From positions 1-64,000 of the forward strand of contig JAFYHY010000060.1 in the NCBI GenBank assembly GCA_017538895.1: a stretch of 64,000 nt of DNA, read 5' to 3'. Both the position numbers and the translations under genes were made by a program. Numbering within the stretch: position 1 is the stretch's first letter; each line of letters begins with the position of its first letter. Shown here one piece after another: positions 7,983-18,072 of this stretch. A model generated the notes under the pieces. It did not search any database, had not been told where the DNA came from, and was given only the letters and a program-made list of their open reading frames with translations. Origin of the DNA: Aeriscardovia sp. (GTDB taxonomy: Bacteria > Actinomycetota > Actinomycetes > Actinomycetales > Bifidobacteriaceae).

Positions 7983-10900
7983 ATGCAGATGAATTATGAG
8001 CCATGGAGCACCACGCTTGCTCCATGGCTTACTGTCCTATCAGAGGATAAAGGATTAAGCGACATCAAACAGCATGCAACCGTCCATGCTTACGAACAAC
8101 TATCTATCGGAGCACCACAAGGCCTGTATCCTGCATTAACCGCATTAATTGCAGCACACCGACATGTTGCTGTCATCACTGCCTCATCCCGTGAAGCAGA
8201 AGAATTCACACATGCTGCTCAATCCTGGTGGCCAGGCAACCCAACACAAGTTGCTCTACTCCCAGCTTGGGAAACATTACCGCATGAACGTCTATCACCA
8301 CGCGCTGACACTGTCGCACAACGAATGACTATTTTCCGACGATTACGACATCCGGAACCTGATAATGAACTCTTAAGCGACATTTCTATCCTGGTCATGC
8401 CAATTCGCTCACTTTTGCAACCAATCTCACAAGGATTAGGGGAGATTACCCCTCTGATTTTTTCGCCAGGAAAGAAACTCGCTATCGATGAGGCAGAAAA
8501 AGTACTCCGAGAAAATGCGTACCAAAAAGTTGATTTAGTCATGGATCGTGGACAGTATGCACGACGATCACACATGATTGATCTTTTTGTACCAACCGCA
8601 GCACACGCAATTCGTATCCAGTTTAACGATACCTCAATTGTCTCATTACATGAGTTTCATGTGTCTGATCAACGTACCTATAATGATCCATTACATGCTT
8701 TATGGGCAACACCATGCCGTGAACTTGCCTTAACACAAGCAATCAAAGATCGTGCACGATCCCTCATCACGGTTCTTCCAAGCGCCAGTGATCTTTTACA
8801 ATCTATTGCCCAAGGTATTCCAGCAGAGGGAATGGAATCACTCCTCCCAGTTCTCGTTGACCATCTTGATACCGTCCCAGCATTACTTCCAGACGATACC
8901 CTCATTCTGATCATTAATGGAGAAAAAGTTCGTCAAGCAACTGCCGACTTAATCAAAACGTCTAACGAGTTCCTTTCCGCCAGTTGGCATGTTGCTGCCT
9001 CAGGAAAAGACCAATTAGTACCACTCGACTTTAAACGAGCAAACTTCCTTTCCTTAGAACAATGCGCACACAGCTTCCAACAGCATCACCATCCTGTCTG
9101 GACACTCACTGAGCCAAATGATACAGACGATGATTATATCTCCACCGCCCACAGCAGCATGGACATCCTCGAAACAAGAGACAAATCACTCTACACAATC
9201 AGTGACTCCGCATCACTCCACGAGCTTGTTCTCACCGCGCCAAATGAAACAGCTTTAACCCGCATCAAACAACTCATCCGCCTCCCAAATAACCTTCACG
9301 TAGAGTACGCGTGCTCAACCGCAAAAGATGGTTTCATCGAACACCAGTTCGCTCTCATCACCGAACATGATCTCACTGGACACAGTAGCGCGACAGCCAT
9401 CACCCATAAACGACTATCCTCACGTCGACGTCATGTCATTGATCTCCTTGACCTCAAACCAGGGGACTACGTAGTACATGAACAACACGGTATCGGCCGT
9501 TTCCTTCAACTCGAACAACGTGTCATCCCATCAAAAAAACAGCGTGACACAGCAACATACCGCGAGTATTTAGTGATTGAATACGCATCAAGCAAACGAG
9601 GCGCACCCGCCGACAAACTCTATGTTCCAACAGACCAAATGGATCAGATCAGTAAATACTTAGGATCTGATGAACCAAAACTCAACAAACTAGGTGGATC
9701 TGACTGGAATAACACCAAAGCAAAAGCAAAAAAACACGTTAAAGATATTGCACAAGACCTCGTCAACCTGTACTCAGTACGCAACACCATTACCGGATAC
9801 GCTTATCACCCTGATACGCCAGATCAACGTCGTCTTGAGGAATCCTTCCCGTACCAAGAAACACCTGATCAGTTACGCGCCATTGATGACGTGAAAGCCG
9901 ACATGGAGAAACAAATCCCAATGGACCGACTTATTTCTGGTGATGTTGGTTTCGGTAAAACAGAAATTGCAGTCAGAGCAGCCTTTAAAGCAGTTCAAGA
10001 TGGTAAACAGGTTGCTATTCTTGCACCAACCACGCTACTGGTACAACAACATGAAGAAACCTTCCGCGAACGATACGCGAACTTCCCAGTAACCATTGGT
10101 GTTCTCTCACGCTTCCAAAGCGCGAAAGAAACCACCAAAGTAATGAAAGGTCTCGCAGACGGTACGATCGACGTCGTGATTGGCACACATAAACTCCTCA
10201 ACCCTAAAGTCACCTTCCATGACTTAGGACTCATCATTATTGATGAAGAACAACGCTTCGGAGTAGAGCATAAAGAAAAACTCAAAGCCCTCCGCAGCAA
10301 CGTGGATGTCCTCAGCATGTCTGCAACACCAATTCCACGAACCCTTGAAATGGCTATAACAGGTATCCGTCAAATGTCCACCCTTACCACGCCACCAGAA
10401 GACCGTTTACCTGTCTTAACGTATGTTGGAGCTGAAGAAGACGCACTCATCACTGCAGCAATCCGCCGTGAGCTCTTACGCGGAGGACAAGTATTCTTCG
10501 TCCATAACCGAGTCAGTGATATCGCCTCCGTCGCAGAAAAATTACAAACACTTGTTCCTGAAGCACGTATCGGCATCGGACACGGTAAATTATCCGCCAA
10601 ACAACTAGACGCTGTCATTAACGATTTTTGGGAAAACTCTATCGACATTCTCCTCTGTACCACCATCATTGAAACAGGATTAGATATTTCAAACGCTAAT
10701 ACGTTAATTGTTGATCATGCTGACCGTTATGGGTTAGCCCAATTACATCAATTACGTGGGCGAGTAGGACGATCCCACGACCGCGCATACGCATACTTCC
10801 TGTATGATCCAACAAAAGTCATGACACAAGTAGCTCATGATCGATTAACCACCATCATGCAAAACACGGCTTTAGGATCAGGATATGACGTTGCTTTAAA

Positions 10901-11504
10901 AGATCTTGAATTACGTGGCACCGGTAACCTCCTCGGTGAAGAACAATCCGGTCATATAGCAGGTGTCGGTTTCGACCTATATATCAAAATGGTGTCTCAA
11001 GCAGTCACTGAATATAAAGATCCAGAGAATCAAGAACAGAATCCAATCACAATTGATCTCCCATTAGGAACCTCAATCCCTGAATCTTATATCGAATCCT
11101 CAAAACTACGTCTCGAAGCGTATAACAAGATTGCTGCAGCACACAATGAAGACGAATTATCAGACATTCAGGATGAATTTACGGACCGATATGGAACCAT
11201 CCCAGAATCCGTCCTCACCCTGTTTGATATCACACGACTTCGATGGAAAGCACATCAGTTAGGCATCACCGATATCACCACACTGGGAACAAAAGTTCGT
11301 TTTGCGCCGATCGTTTTACCAGAGTCTATCCGCATGCGACTCGCACGCATCTATAAAGGATACGTGTATCGTCCTCAGACGCATCTCGTGATTATCCCAT
11401 CACCATTTGAAGAATCCTGGGATCATCCAGCAATGACACCAGCAGAAATCCTCACGTGGGTACACCAAGTTCTTGATGATTTTTCATGGCATGTCTCACA
11501 CTGA
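7983..11504 (+). CDS. mfd: Transcription-repair coupling factor Mfd
   Basis: A DNA translocase that removes stalled RNA polymerase and recruits UvrA. Domains in order: an N-terminal UvrB-like region, an RNA polymerase-interaction (CarD-like/Tudor) domain around residue 495 ('GDYVVHEQHGIGRF'), a RecG-like helicase core with Walker A GDVGFGKT (residues 653-660) and Walker B DEEQ (residues 754-757), the 'GRVGRS' motif VI, the TRG region, and the C-terminal domain that covers the UvrA site. At 1173 residues it matches other Mfd proteins. The gene order pth, mfd, eno, ftsB, DUF501, ppx is conserved in Actinobacteria including Mycobacterium. Confidence 0.97.
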   Translation: MQMNYEPWSTTLAPWLTVLSEDKGLSDIKQHATVHAYEQLSIGAPQGLYPALTALIAAHRHVAVITASSREAEEFTHAAQSWWPGNPTQVALLPAWETLPHERLSPRADTVAQRMTIFRRLRHPEPDNELLSDISILVMPIRSLLQPISQGLGEITPLIFSPGKKLAIDEAEKVLRENAYQKVDLVMDRGQYARRSHMIDLFVPTAAHAIRIQFNDTSIVSLHEFHVSDQRTYNDPLHALWATPCRELALTQAIKDRARSLITVLPSASDLLQSIAQGIPAEGMESLLPVLVDHLDTVPALLPDDTLILIINGEKVRQATADLIKTSNEFLSASWHVAASGKDQLVPLDFKRANFLSLEQCAHSFQQHHHPVWTLTEPNDTDDDYISTAHSSMDILETRDKSLYTISDSASLHELVLTAPNETALTRIKQLIRLPNNLHVEYACSTAKDGFIEHQFALITEHDLTGHSSATAITHKRLSSRRRHVIDLLDLKPGDYVVHEQHGIGRFLQLEQRVIPSKKQRDTATYREYLVIEYASSKRGAPADKLYVPTDQMDQISKYLGSDEPKLNKLGGSDWNNTKAKAKKHVKDIAQDLVNLYSVRNTITGYAYHPDTPDQRRLEESFPYQETPDQLRAIDDVKADMEKQIPMDRLISGDVGFGKTEIAVRAAFKAVQDGKQVAILAPTTLLVQQHEETFRERYANFPVTIGVLSRFQSAKETTKVMKGLADGTIDVVIGTHKLLNPKVTFHDLGLIIIDEEQRFGVEHKEKLKALRSNVDVLSMSATPIPRTLEMAITGIRQMSTLTTPPEDRLPVLTYVGAEEDALITAAIRRELLRGGQVFFVHNRVSDIASVAEKLQTLVPEARIGIGHGKLSAKQLDAVINDFWENSIDILLCTTIIETGLDISNANTLIVDHADRYGLAQLHQLRGRVGRSHDRAYAYFLYDPTKVMTQVAHDRLTTIMQNTALGSGYDVALKDLELRGTGNLLGEEQSGHIAGVGFDLYIKMVSQAVTEYKDPENQEQNPITIDLPLGTSIPESYIESSKLRLEAYNKIAAAHNEDELSDIQDEFTDRYGTIPESVLTLFDITRLRWKAHQLGITDITTLGTKVRFAPIVLPESIRMRLARIYKGYVYRPQTHLVIIPSPFEESWDHPAMTPAEILTWVHQVLDDFSWHVSH

Positions 11505-11531
11505 CACTCAAAGGACCTAAAAAGGAACCTT

Positions 11532-11537
11532 TATAAT
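11532..11537 (+). promoter_or_regulatory. Candidate -10 box for eno
   Basis: A consensus TATAAT lies 80 bases before the chosen eno start. No good -35 is found at 16-18 bases, so it is tentative. Confidence 0.4.
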
Positions 11538-11587
11538 AAAACAAGGGGAGATAAGCACAGTAACCCACTGATACAAATTGTGTCTAA

Positions 11588-12907
<1,320 letters not shown>

Positions 12908-12920
12908 ATAAGAGAAACGG

Positions 12921-12953
12921 ATTGGATTACCGGCCCACCACCCCTAATCCAAT
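12921..12953 (+). terminator. Weak hairpin after eno
   Basis: A 9-bp stem (12921-12929 / 12945-12953) with a 15-base C-rich loop and no T-run. It may attenuate rather than end eno transcription before ftsB. Confidence 0.4.
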
Positions 12954-12992
12954 TCGCCCATCTATAAAGACAACACGCAAAGCATCGCCACA

Positions 12993-13436
12993 ATGAGAAA
13001 TAAAAACGTCACACAAAAGAAAAAAACCACCACCAGCGAAACATCACACAACAAAGTCAAACGATCCACCATCACTTTTGTTATCTCACTCATTGTCATC
13101 ATCATCGGCTGCATGCAATTCTTCGGAATCTTCCGCACTTACCTCAACAACGAAAAACAACTACACACCCTCGAAGCACAACAAAGCAGCCTCGAATCCC
13201 AAAAAACACAACTCGACCAACAAATAAACAAATGGTCCGATAAAGACTACATCATCGCCCAAGCACGCGAACAACTAGGATTCACCTTCCCAGACGAAAC
13301 CTACGTCGAACTCCAAGATATCCCAGCAAACGAACAAGCCCAAAACCCAGACAACACCATACCAACAAAACTAACCACAACCCCATGGTATAAACAACTC
13401 TTATCAGATATACACAACCTCGGAAAGATCAACTAA
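12993..13436 (+). CDS. ftsB: Septum formation initiator, FtsB/DivIC family
   Basis: A bitopic cell-division protein that joins the FtsQ-FtsL complex at the septum. The 147 residues show a basic cytosolic N-terminus (about 25 residues), one membrane segment near residues 27-47, a coiled coil rich in Gln, Leu and Lys (about residues 52-85), then the FtsB-typical 'AREQLGF' followed by 'PDETYVEL'. Its place between eno and DUF501 is the standard actinobacterial one. Its codons are extremely poor in T and G at third positions. The next gene begins three bases after its stop, so translation is probably coupled. Confidence 0.88.
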   Translation: MRNKNVTQKKKTTTSETSHNKVKRSTITFVISLIVIIIGCMQFFGIFRTYLNNEKQLHTLEAQQSSLESQKTQLDQQINKWSDKDYIIAQAREQLGFTFPDETYVELQDIPANEQAQNPDNTIPTKLTTTPWYKQLLSDIHNLGKIN

Positions 13437-13438
13437 AA

Positions 13439-14071
13439 ATGATAGAAAACAACAACCAATACCCACACCTCACCACGAAAGATAAACAACTCTGCATCAA
13501 CCTCGCACAACAAACCCTCACCAACAACAAAGTAACCCAAACAGACATCACCACTGTCACACAACAACTCGGACGCTACCCACGAGGCATCATCGGCATC
13601 GGCGCACGATGTACTCGCTGTCAGATACCACTCGTTGTTATCACCCGACCACTCATCAACGGAACACTACCATTCCCAACAACCTGCTATCTCACAAGTC
13701 GTGAAGCTACCAAAGCAGTATCAGGATTAGAATCAACAGGAGTGATGACACAACTGACTTCACAATTAGCAGACACGACTGATCACGCCAATCATCTTCG
13801 TGAACAGTACTATCGAGCTCACGAAATGTATTTATTCTTCCGCTCCTTACTCGCAGAACACCTAGGAGATAGTGAAGAACATATCGCTTCTATTAGTGCT
13901 GGCGGTATGCCAACACGCGTGAAATGTTTACATGCTCTTGTTGCGCAATCTCTTGTTTTTGGATCTGGAGTCAATCCTGTTGGGGACTGGGCATTAACAC
14001 AAATTAAAGATTCATTCGACCCGCACGTATGTCGTTGCTCTATTCATCTCACTGACAATCAGAAAGGCTGA
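13439..14071 (+). CDS. DUF501 family protein
   Basis: A 210-residue protein of the DUF501 family, which in Actinobacteria lies between ftsB and ppx. It contains a Cys-rich segment 'ARCTRCQIP' (near residue 58) and a 'GGMPTRVKCLHAL' core, typical for the family, plus two more Cys in 'HVCRCSIH' near the C-terminus, suggesting a possible metal site. Function is unknown. About the first 85 codons share the C/A-rich third-position pattern of ftsB; from roughly base 13700 the usage becomes ordinary. Start is the ATG three bases after ftsB. Confidence 0.85.
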   Translation: MIENNNQYPHLTTKDKQLCINLAQQTLTNNKVTQTDITTVTQQLGRYPRGIIGIGARCTRCQIPLVVITRPLINGTLPFPTTCYLTSREATKAVSGLESTGVMTQLTSQLADTTDHANHLREQYYRAHEMYLFFRSLLAEHLGDSEEHIASISAGGMPTRVKCLHALVAQSLVFGSGVNPVGDWALTQIKDSFDPHVCRCSIHLTDNQKG

Positions 14072-14079
14072 AAAGAATA

Positions 14080-15078
14080 ATGGTTGAAACATCACTCCGC
14101 GTTGCTGGTATTGATTGCGGTACCAACTCAATCCGATTAGTCATCGCTGATGTTGACAACACCGGTATGCATGTTGTTTACCCTAAACGACTGGATGTTG
14201 TACGCCTTGGCGAAGGTGTTGATAAGAACCATTATTTCTTACCAGAAGCATTAAACCGTACCTTTGCTGTTTGCCGTGAATACGCTGAAATCATTGCATC
14301 ATATCATACTGATGTTATTCGCTTCATTGCCACTTCCGCCTCACGTGATGCACAAAACCGTCAAGAGTTCGAACAAGGCATACACGACATTCTTGGTATT
14401 AAGCCAGAAATTATTTCTGGAGACCAGGAAGCACAATTGAGTTTCTTAGGAGCCACCAGTCTTCTAGAATCTAAGAAAGATCTTCATACACCATTATTAG
14501 TTGTTGATCTTGGTGGAGGATCAACAGAATTAGTTCTCAGTGGAACAGGCACACATCAACATGACGTCCAATCCGCTATTTCACTCAATATTGGATGCGT
14601 TCGTATGTCAGAACGATATCAATTATCATCAGCACCATCAGCACCATCAGCAGAACAACTTCATGATGCCATTAGTGATATTGATCAACAATTACAGTAT
14701 GCAGTTGAAAAACTCCCATTACATACTGTTCAAGGTATCATCGGCGTTTCAGGAACCGTGACTACAACAAGCCTTATTTCAATGGGGGAGCATGCATACT
14801 CGCGCGAGAAAGTTGATGGTATCACTGTTGACATCATGCAAGCTGAACGTGCCTGTTCACTGATTGAATCTTTCACACAGAAAGACATGGAAAACTATCC
14901 TGTAATTCATCCAGCTCGTCGCGATGTTGTTATTGGAGGCGTTGTCATCTGGTCACGCCTCCTTCATCTCATGACAGAACTAACTAAAAATAACGAGTAT
15001 CCCGTCACTTCATATGTCGCTTCTGAAAACGGTGTCGTTGAAGGAGCCATATTAGACACGGCCAATTTGCATTTTTAA
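14080..15078 (+). CDS. ppx: Exopolyphosphatase / guanosine pentaphosphatase (Ppx/GppA)
   Basis: Predicted to remove phosphate from polyphosphate ends or from pppGpp. The ASKHA-fold ATPase motifs are present: 'GIDCGTNSIRLVIAD' near the N-terminus (phosphate 1), 'ATSASRDA', and 'VVDLGGGSTELVL' (phosphate 2, about residue 145). At 332 residues it is the short two-domain form common in Actinobacteria (the E. coli enzymes are about 500). A 9-base tandem repeat gives Ser-Ala-Pro-Ser-Ala-Pro-Ser-Ala near residues 183-191. The promoter of the next tRNA overlaps its 3' end. Whether it acts on polyphosphate or pppGpp cannot be decided here. Confidence 0.9.
   Translation: MVETSLRVAGIDCGTNSIRLVIADVDNTGMHVVYPKRLDVVRLGEGVDKNHYFLPEALNRTFAVCREYAEIIASYHTDVIRFIATSASRDAQNRQEFEQGIHDILGIKPEIISGDQEAQLSFLGATSLLESKKDLHTPLLVVDLGGGSTELVLSGTGTHQHDVQSAISLNIGCVRMSERYQLSSAPSAPSAEQLHDAISDIDQQLQYAVEKLPLHTVQGIIGVSGTVTTTSLISMGEHAYSREKVDGITVDIMQAERACSLIESFTQKDMENYPVIHPARRDVVIGGVVIWSRLLHLMTELTKNNEYPVTSYVASENGVVEGAILDTANLHF
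14627..14653 (+). repeat. 9-bp tandem repeat in ppx
   Basis: Three units of CATCAGCAC/G in frame encode a Ser-Ala-Pro repeat; such runs can change in copy number by slippage without breaking the frame. Confidence 0.8.
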
Positions 15079-15095
15079 AATTTTTCTGGTTTAAT
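15067..15095 (+). promoter_or_regulatory. Candidate promoter of tRNA-Leu(TAA)
   Basis: -35 TTGCAT (15067-15072), 17-base spacer, -10 TTTAAT (15090-15095). It overlaps the ppx stop codon and lacks the GCGTGTCGT element of three other tRNA promoters in this window. Confidence 0.55.
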
Positions 15096-15116
15096 ATAAG
15101 AGTTCGTGAGAACAGT

Positions 15117-15199
15117 GCCTCTGTGGCGAAATTGGTATACGCAGTGGACTTAAAATCCACCGCTTCGGCTTGCGGGTTCGAGTCCCGCCGGAGGCACCA
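15117..15199 (+). tRNA. tRNA-Leu(TAA)
   Basis: An 83-base class II tRNA including an encoded CCA. Acceptor GCCTCTG pairs with CGGAGGC, anticodon stem GTGGA/TCCAC holds the loop CTTAAAA (anticodon TAA), a long variable arm with a TTCG loop follows, and the T-arm is GCGGG/CCCGC. Confidence 0.97.
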
Positions 15200-15205
15200 T
15201 TAATG

Positions 15206-15246
15206 ATTATAGGGTAAAGTTAAAGGCTTTACCCTATAATTTTTAT
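15206..15246. terminator. Bidirectional terminator between tRNA-Leu and the tail-anchored protein gene
   Basis: A perfect 14-bp stem (15206-15219 / 15227-15240) with a 7-base loop and TTTTTA on the plus side. It serves two convergent units. Confidence 0.9.
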
Positions 15247-16040
15247 CGTAAGGCTCTTGTGATCCACAAAATCAAAGCAGCAATAATCACCGCAATAATC
15301 ACAATAAAAATAAGCCACGTTAAAATTTTCTTTCGTATCTTCTTACTGTCATACGCTTTCACTAATTGATGAGGAGTCTGATTACGAACGTCTTGCAAAT
15401 GAGCCTGAGCTATCTGAATAGAAGACGTATCTTTTTTTACACTCGTTAAATATTCTTTCGCATGATCAATATCATGCGTATTATCAATAGCTTCCTGTAA
15501 AGCACATTGCAAAATATCAAGATTACGTTGATGCTGAGCTACTGTCTCAGGAGCAGCCTCCGAATAATCTAAAACTTTTTGCAAAAACGATTCTGCCTCC
15601 TTATACCGATCAGCAGTAATCGTCAAACAAATACGTGATCCAACCCCATAAATACTCAGATTCAATAATGACGGTTCATCAGTCTCATCATTATCAACAT
15701 CCTCAGTATTCTCTGCAGAAGAAATAGTCTGATTCTCTTGAGCTTGCTCAGTCAAATCAACCGTGACTGACGGATCAAGTGGAAGAGTATAACCCTGATA
15801 ATTTAAATGATCACAATACAAAACAATAGAATCAAAATCAGCAATCTCTTCTGCAAAATGATTCTTTTCAGCAGCTAACTTCTTCTGAGCATTATCAACA
15901 GCTTTATCATGAACCTTTTGAGTAGACTTGACAGCTTTTTCAGCAGTTTTAATACGAGACGCATAATTAGCTTTAGCATTATCTAATGCTTTTTGTGCAT
16001 CGTTAAGACGCGCATATTCAGCAGGATCTTTTCTTCCCAT
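15243..16040 (-). CDS. Tail-anchored coiled-coil membrane protein of unknown function
   Basis: I do not recognise a named family. The 265 residues start with a Lys/Ala-rich heptad-like region (about residues 10-70, coiled coil likely), then an acidic middle with 'ENTEDVDNDETDEPS', a helical region (about residues 150-225), and one C-terminal membrane segment (about 238-260) with a basic lead 'KKIRKKILTW' and a short 'TRALR' tail. There is no signal peptide, so the bulk should be cytosolic and anchored from the C-terminus. AAAAGGGA precedes the ATG. It is monocistronic, ending in a shared terminator. A scaffolding role is possible but unproven. Confidence 0.75.
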   Translation of the reverse strand: MGRKDPAEYARLNDAQKALDNAKANYASRIKTAEKAVKSTQKVHDKAVDNAQKKLAAEKNHFAEEIADFDSIVLYCDHLNYQGYTLPLDPSVTVDLTEQAQENQTISSAENTEDVDNDETDEPSLLNLSIYGVGSRICLTITADRYKEAESFLQKVLDYSEAAPETVAQHQRNLDILQCALQEAIDNTHDIDHAKEYLTSVKKDTSSIQIAQAHLQDVRNQTPHQLVKAYDSKKIRKKILTWLIFIVIIAVIIAALILWITRALR

Positions 16041-16222
16041 TCTATATATCCCTTTTTTAAATGAATATCTCCTCTAAGAATATAAAATATTTTGCTTTTA
16101 AGGTACTTTTATTAAAAACATAAAAAGAAGATGCGTATATTATTGTAATCATTGTACGATTGGACAGTTAGATCTTTTAACCTTAAGAATCGTATCTACC
16201 GTATCTTTTATAAGGAGGGGTT

Positions 16223-16636
16223 ATGGCCGAAGAAAATATGCCTACAACCAATGCAGAATTTGGCGCAATGCCTGTTATCAACTTCCCAACCGAAGAACCA
16301 CCAGCAGGCTTAAAGTGCGAAGAAGTTATCACTGGTGACGGTCCAGTTGTCCGCCAAGGCGATATGGTAACCGTTAACTATCATGGTGTTGTTTGGGGAT
16401 CCACCACACCATTCGATTCCAGCTTCATGCGCCACGAACCTGCAACATTCCCAATCGGTGTTGGACAATTAATCCAAGGTTGGGATAAGACTATCCCAGG
16501 TCACAATGCAGGCTCCCGTTTAATCATTTCTGTTCCTTCTGATTATGGTTACGGTTCCCGTGGTATCCCACAAGCAGGCATCAAAGGCGGAGACACTCTC
16601 GTCTTTGTTGTTGATATTCTTGCTACACGCCGCTAA
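16223..16636 (+). CDS. FKBP-type peptidyl-prolyl cis-trans isomerase
   Basis: 137 residues forming a single FKBP domain after a 30-residue N-terminal tail. Landmarks: 'GDMVTVNYHGVVWG', 'FDSSFMRHEPATFPIGVGQLIQGWDKTIPG' split across the flap, 'YGYGSRGIPQAGIKGGDTLVFVVDIL' at the end. It speeds proline isomerisation in protein folding, probably in the cytosol since no signal peptide is visible. A very strong ribosome binding site (AAGGAGGGG) precedes the ATG, suggesting high expression. It lies 20 bases before greA and is probably co-transcribed with it. Confidence 0.94.
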   Translation: MAEENMPTTNAEFGAMPVINFPTEEPPAGLKCEEVITGDGPVVRQGDMVTVNYHGVVWGSTTPFDSSFMRHEPATFPIGVGQLIQGWDKTIPGHNAGSRLIISVPSDYGYGSRGIPQAGIKGGDTLVFVVDILATRR

Positions 16637-16656
16637 TAACGATCTAAGGGATTTTT

Positions 16657-17142
16657 ATGGCAATAGATGAAAATACAGTCATCCTTTTAACTAAAGACGC
16701 TTATAACACCATGAAAAAAGAATTGGACGAGCGCCAAGGACCGATCCGAGAAGATATTATTCAAAAGATTGCGACTGCTCGTGCTGAAGGTGACCTCAGC
16801 GAAAATGGTGGTTATCAAGCAGCTAAAGATGCTCAGGCTAAAAATGAGGGTCGTATTAACGAGCTGATCATCAAGCTTCGTGCTGCAAAGATTTTAACTC
16901 CACCACCAGCAGGTGAAGTTGGTGTTGGTTCTATTGTCACATTGAATTTTGCTGGCATGAAAAACGAATATTTGATTGGACCTCACGAACTCTCTATCGC
17001 AACAGATAAACAAATCATCAGCCCCGAATCTCCAGTAGGCGCTGCAGTCATGGGACACCATAAAGGTGATTCTGTTTCTTATCAGACACCAAATGGACAT
17101 TCAATGACTGTTATCATCGATGATTCTGTCCCAATCGAATAA
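16657..17142 (+). CDS. greA: Transcription elongation factor GreA
   Basis: Rescues backtracked RNA polymerase by stimulating transcript cleavage. The N-terminal coiled coil (about residues 8-78) carries the acidic tip in 'ARAEGDLSENGGYQAAKD', a GreA signature, and the C-terminal domain holds 'VGSIVTLNFAGM' and 'SPVGAAVMGHHKGDSVSYQTPNG'. 161 residues is the family norm. The FKBP-greA pair and the nearby hemolysin-III family gene also occur together in other Actinobacteria. Confidence 0.95.
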   Translation: MAIDENTVILLTKDAYNTMKKELDERQGPIREDIIQKIATARAEGDLSENGGYQAAKDAQAKNEGRINELIIKLRAAKILTPPPAGEVGVGSIVTLNFAGMKNEYLIGPHELSIATDKQIISPESPVGAAVMGHHKGDSVSYQTPNGHSMTVIIDDSVPIE

Positions 17143-17156
17143 ATCGCAACTAAATA

Positions 17157-17195
17157 ATGGGGTACTCACAAGAGAAAGTGGATACCCCATTTTTA
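17157..17195. terminator. Terminator between greA and the hemolysin-III family gene
   Basis: An 8-bp perfect outer stem (17157-17164 / 17183-17190) with imperfect inner pairing and a plus-strand T-run. Confidence 0.75.
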
Positions 17196-17217
17196 GTAGT
17201 ATTCATTTATCTTATTT

Positions 17218-17934
17218 TTATCCACGTAATGCGAAAATAATAAGGAATACAGCAACCATCTGGCATGCATAACCAATAACTGTACACGTATGGAAAATTT
17301 CATGAAAGCCAAAAACATGAGGCCAGGGATCCGGTTTTTTTAATCCATACACAATAGCGCCACTAATATAAATAGCGCCTCCACCAAGAATTAAGAATGT
17401 AACTGCTGGACCAGCAAGGAGAGAAGCCCAGAATAATGTAATGAATGCAACACCATAAATACCAAAAACAATATAAACAATGGTATAAAGCCATCGTGGT
17501 GCTGTAATCCAAAAAACATGGATCAGTAAAGCAATGCAGGTAGCAGACCACATACTCATTAAAATGAAATTTCTCCAGAATGTATCTAAACCAAACGAAA
17601 TTGGAGTATATGTTCCTGCAATTAAAAGAAAAATATTGACATGATCGATACGGCGTAAAACATCGGTGACACGAGGGGACCAGTCGCCTAAGTGATATGC
17701 AGCTGAATTACCAAACAAGCATAACGAGCAAAGCATGTACACAACGCACGCCAGTTTCATACCATTACCTGGTGCTAAACAAACAGCAGTAATACATCCC
17801 GCTAATGCAAGAGGAGCAGAAACTGCATGAATCCAACCTCGTAAGAGAGGTTTTTCTCTGCCATGAACGTCATATCGTATTGGTCGCTGATGAGTCATCA
17901 TAGGGTGTGCTTTCAAAATTGGTTGTGCATTCAT
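17218..17934 (-). CDS. Hemolysin III / PAQR family membrane protein (TrhA-like)
   Basis: A seven-helix membrane protein of the PAQR (YqfA/hemolysin III) family, implicated in membrane homeostasis in other bacteria. The conserved pattern is present: 'RGWIHAVSAPLAL' (helix 1 His), 'SAAYHLGDWS' followed by 'RRIDHVNIFLLIAGTYTP' (His and Asp of the putative zinc hydrolase site), and 'HVFGFHEIFHTCTVIGY' near the end (paired His). 238 residues is typical. Start at 17934; the sequence before it lacks a ribosome binding site but has TATCGT (17942-17947) seven bases away, suggesting a leaderless transcript. Confidence 0.88.
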   Translation of the reverse strand: MNAQPILKAHPMMTHQRPIRYDVHGREKPLLRGWIHAVSAPLALAGCITAVCLAPGNGMKLACVVYMLCSLCLFGNSAAYHLGDWSPRVTDVLRRIDHVNIFLLIAGTYTPISFGLDTFWRNFILMSMWSATCIALLIHVFWITAPRWLYTIVYIVFGIYGVAFITLFWASLLAGPAVTFLILGGGAIYISGAIVYGLKKPDPWPHVFGFHEIFHTCTVIGYACQMVAVFLIIFALRG

Positions 17935-18060
17935 ATAACTTACGATACCGTAACTTAATGAAAAATATCTGAAAAAACAAAAAATTCATAGAAAAAAATA
18001 CTAAAGAAAGCAATCAGTAACACTTTTGGAGTATCGCATTAGCAACAACCAAAAACATTT

Positions 18061-18066
18061 TATATT
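18061..18066 (+). promoter_or_regulatory. -10 box placing the PdtaS-like kinase as a probable leaderless mRNA
   Basis: TATATT lies exactly six bases before the ATG at 18073, and there is no ribosome binding site. Confidence 0.55.
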
Positions 18067-18072
18067 AAAACT

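Noticed and set aside
14627-14653. CRISPR-like short repeat in ppx
   Set aside because: It is a 9-base in-frame tandem repeat without spacers. No CRISPR array was seen anywhere.
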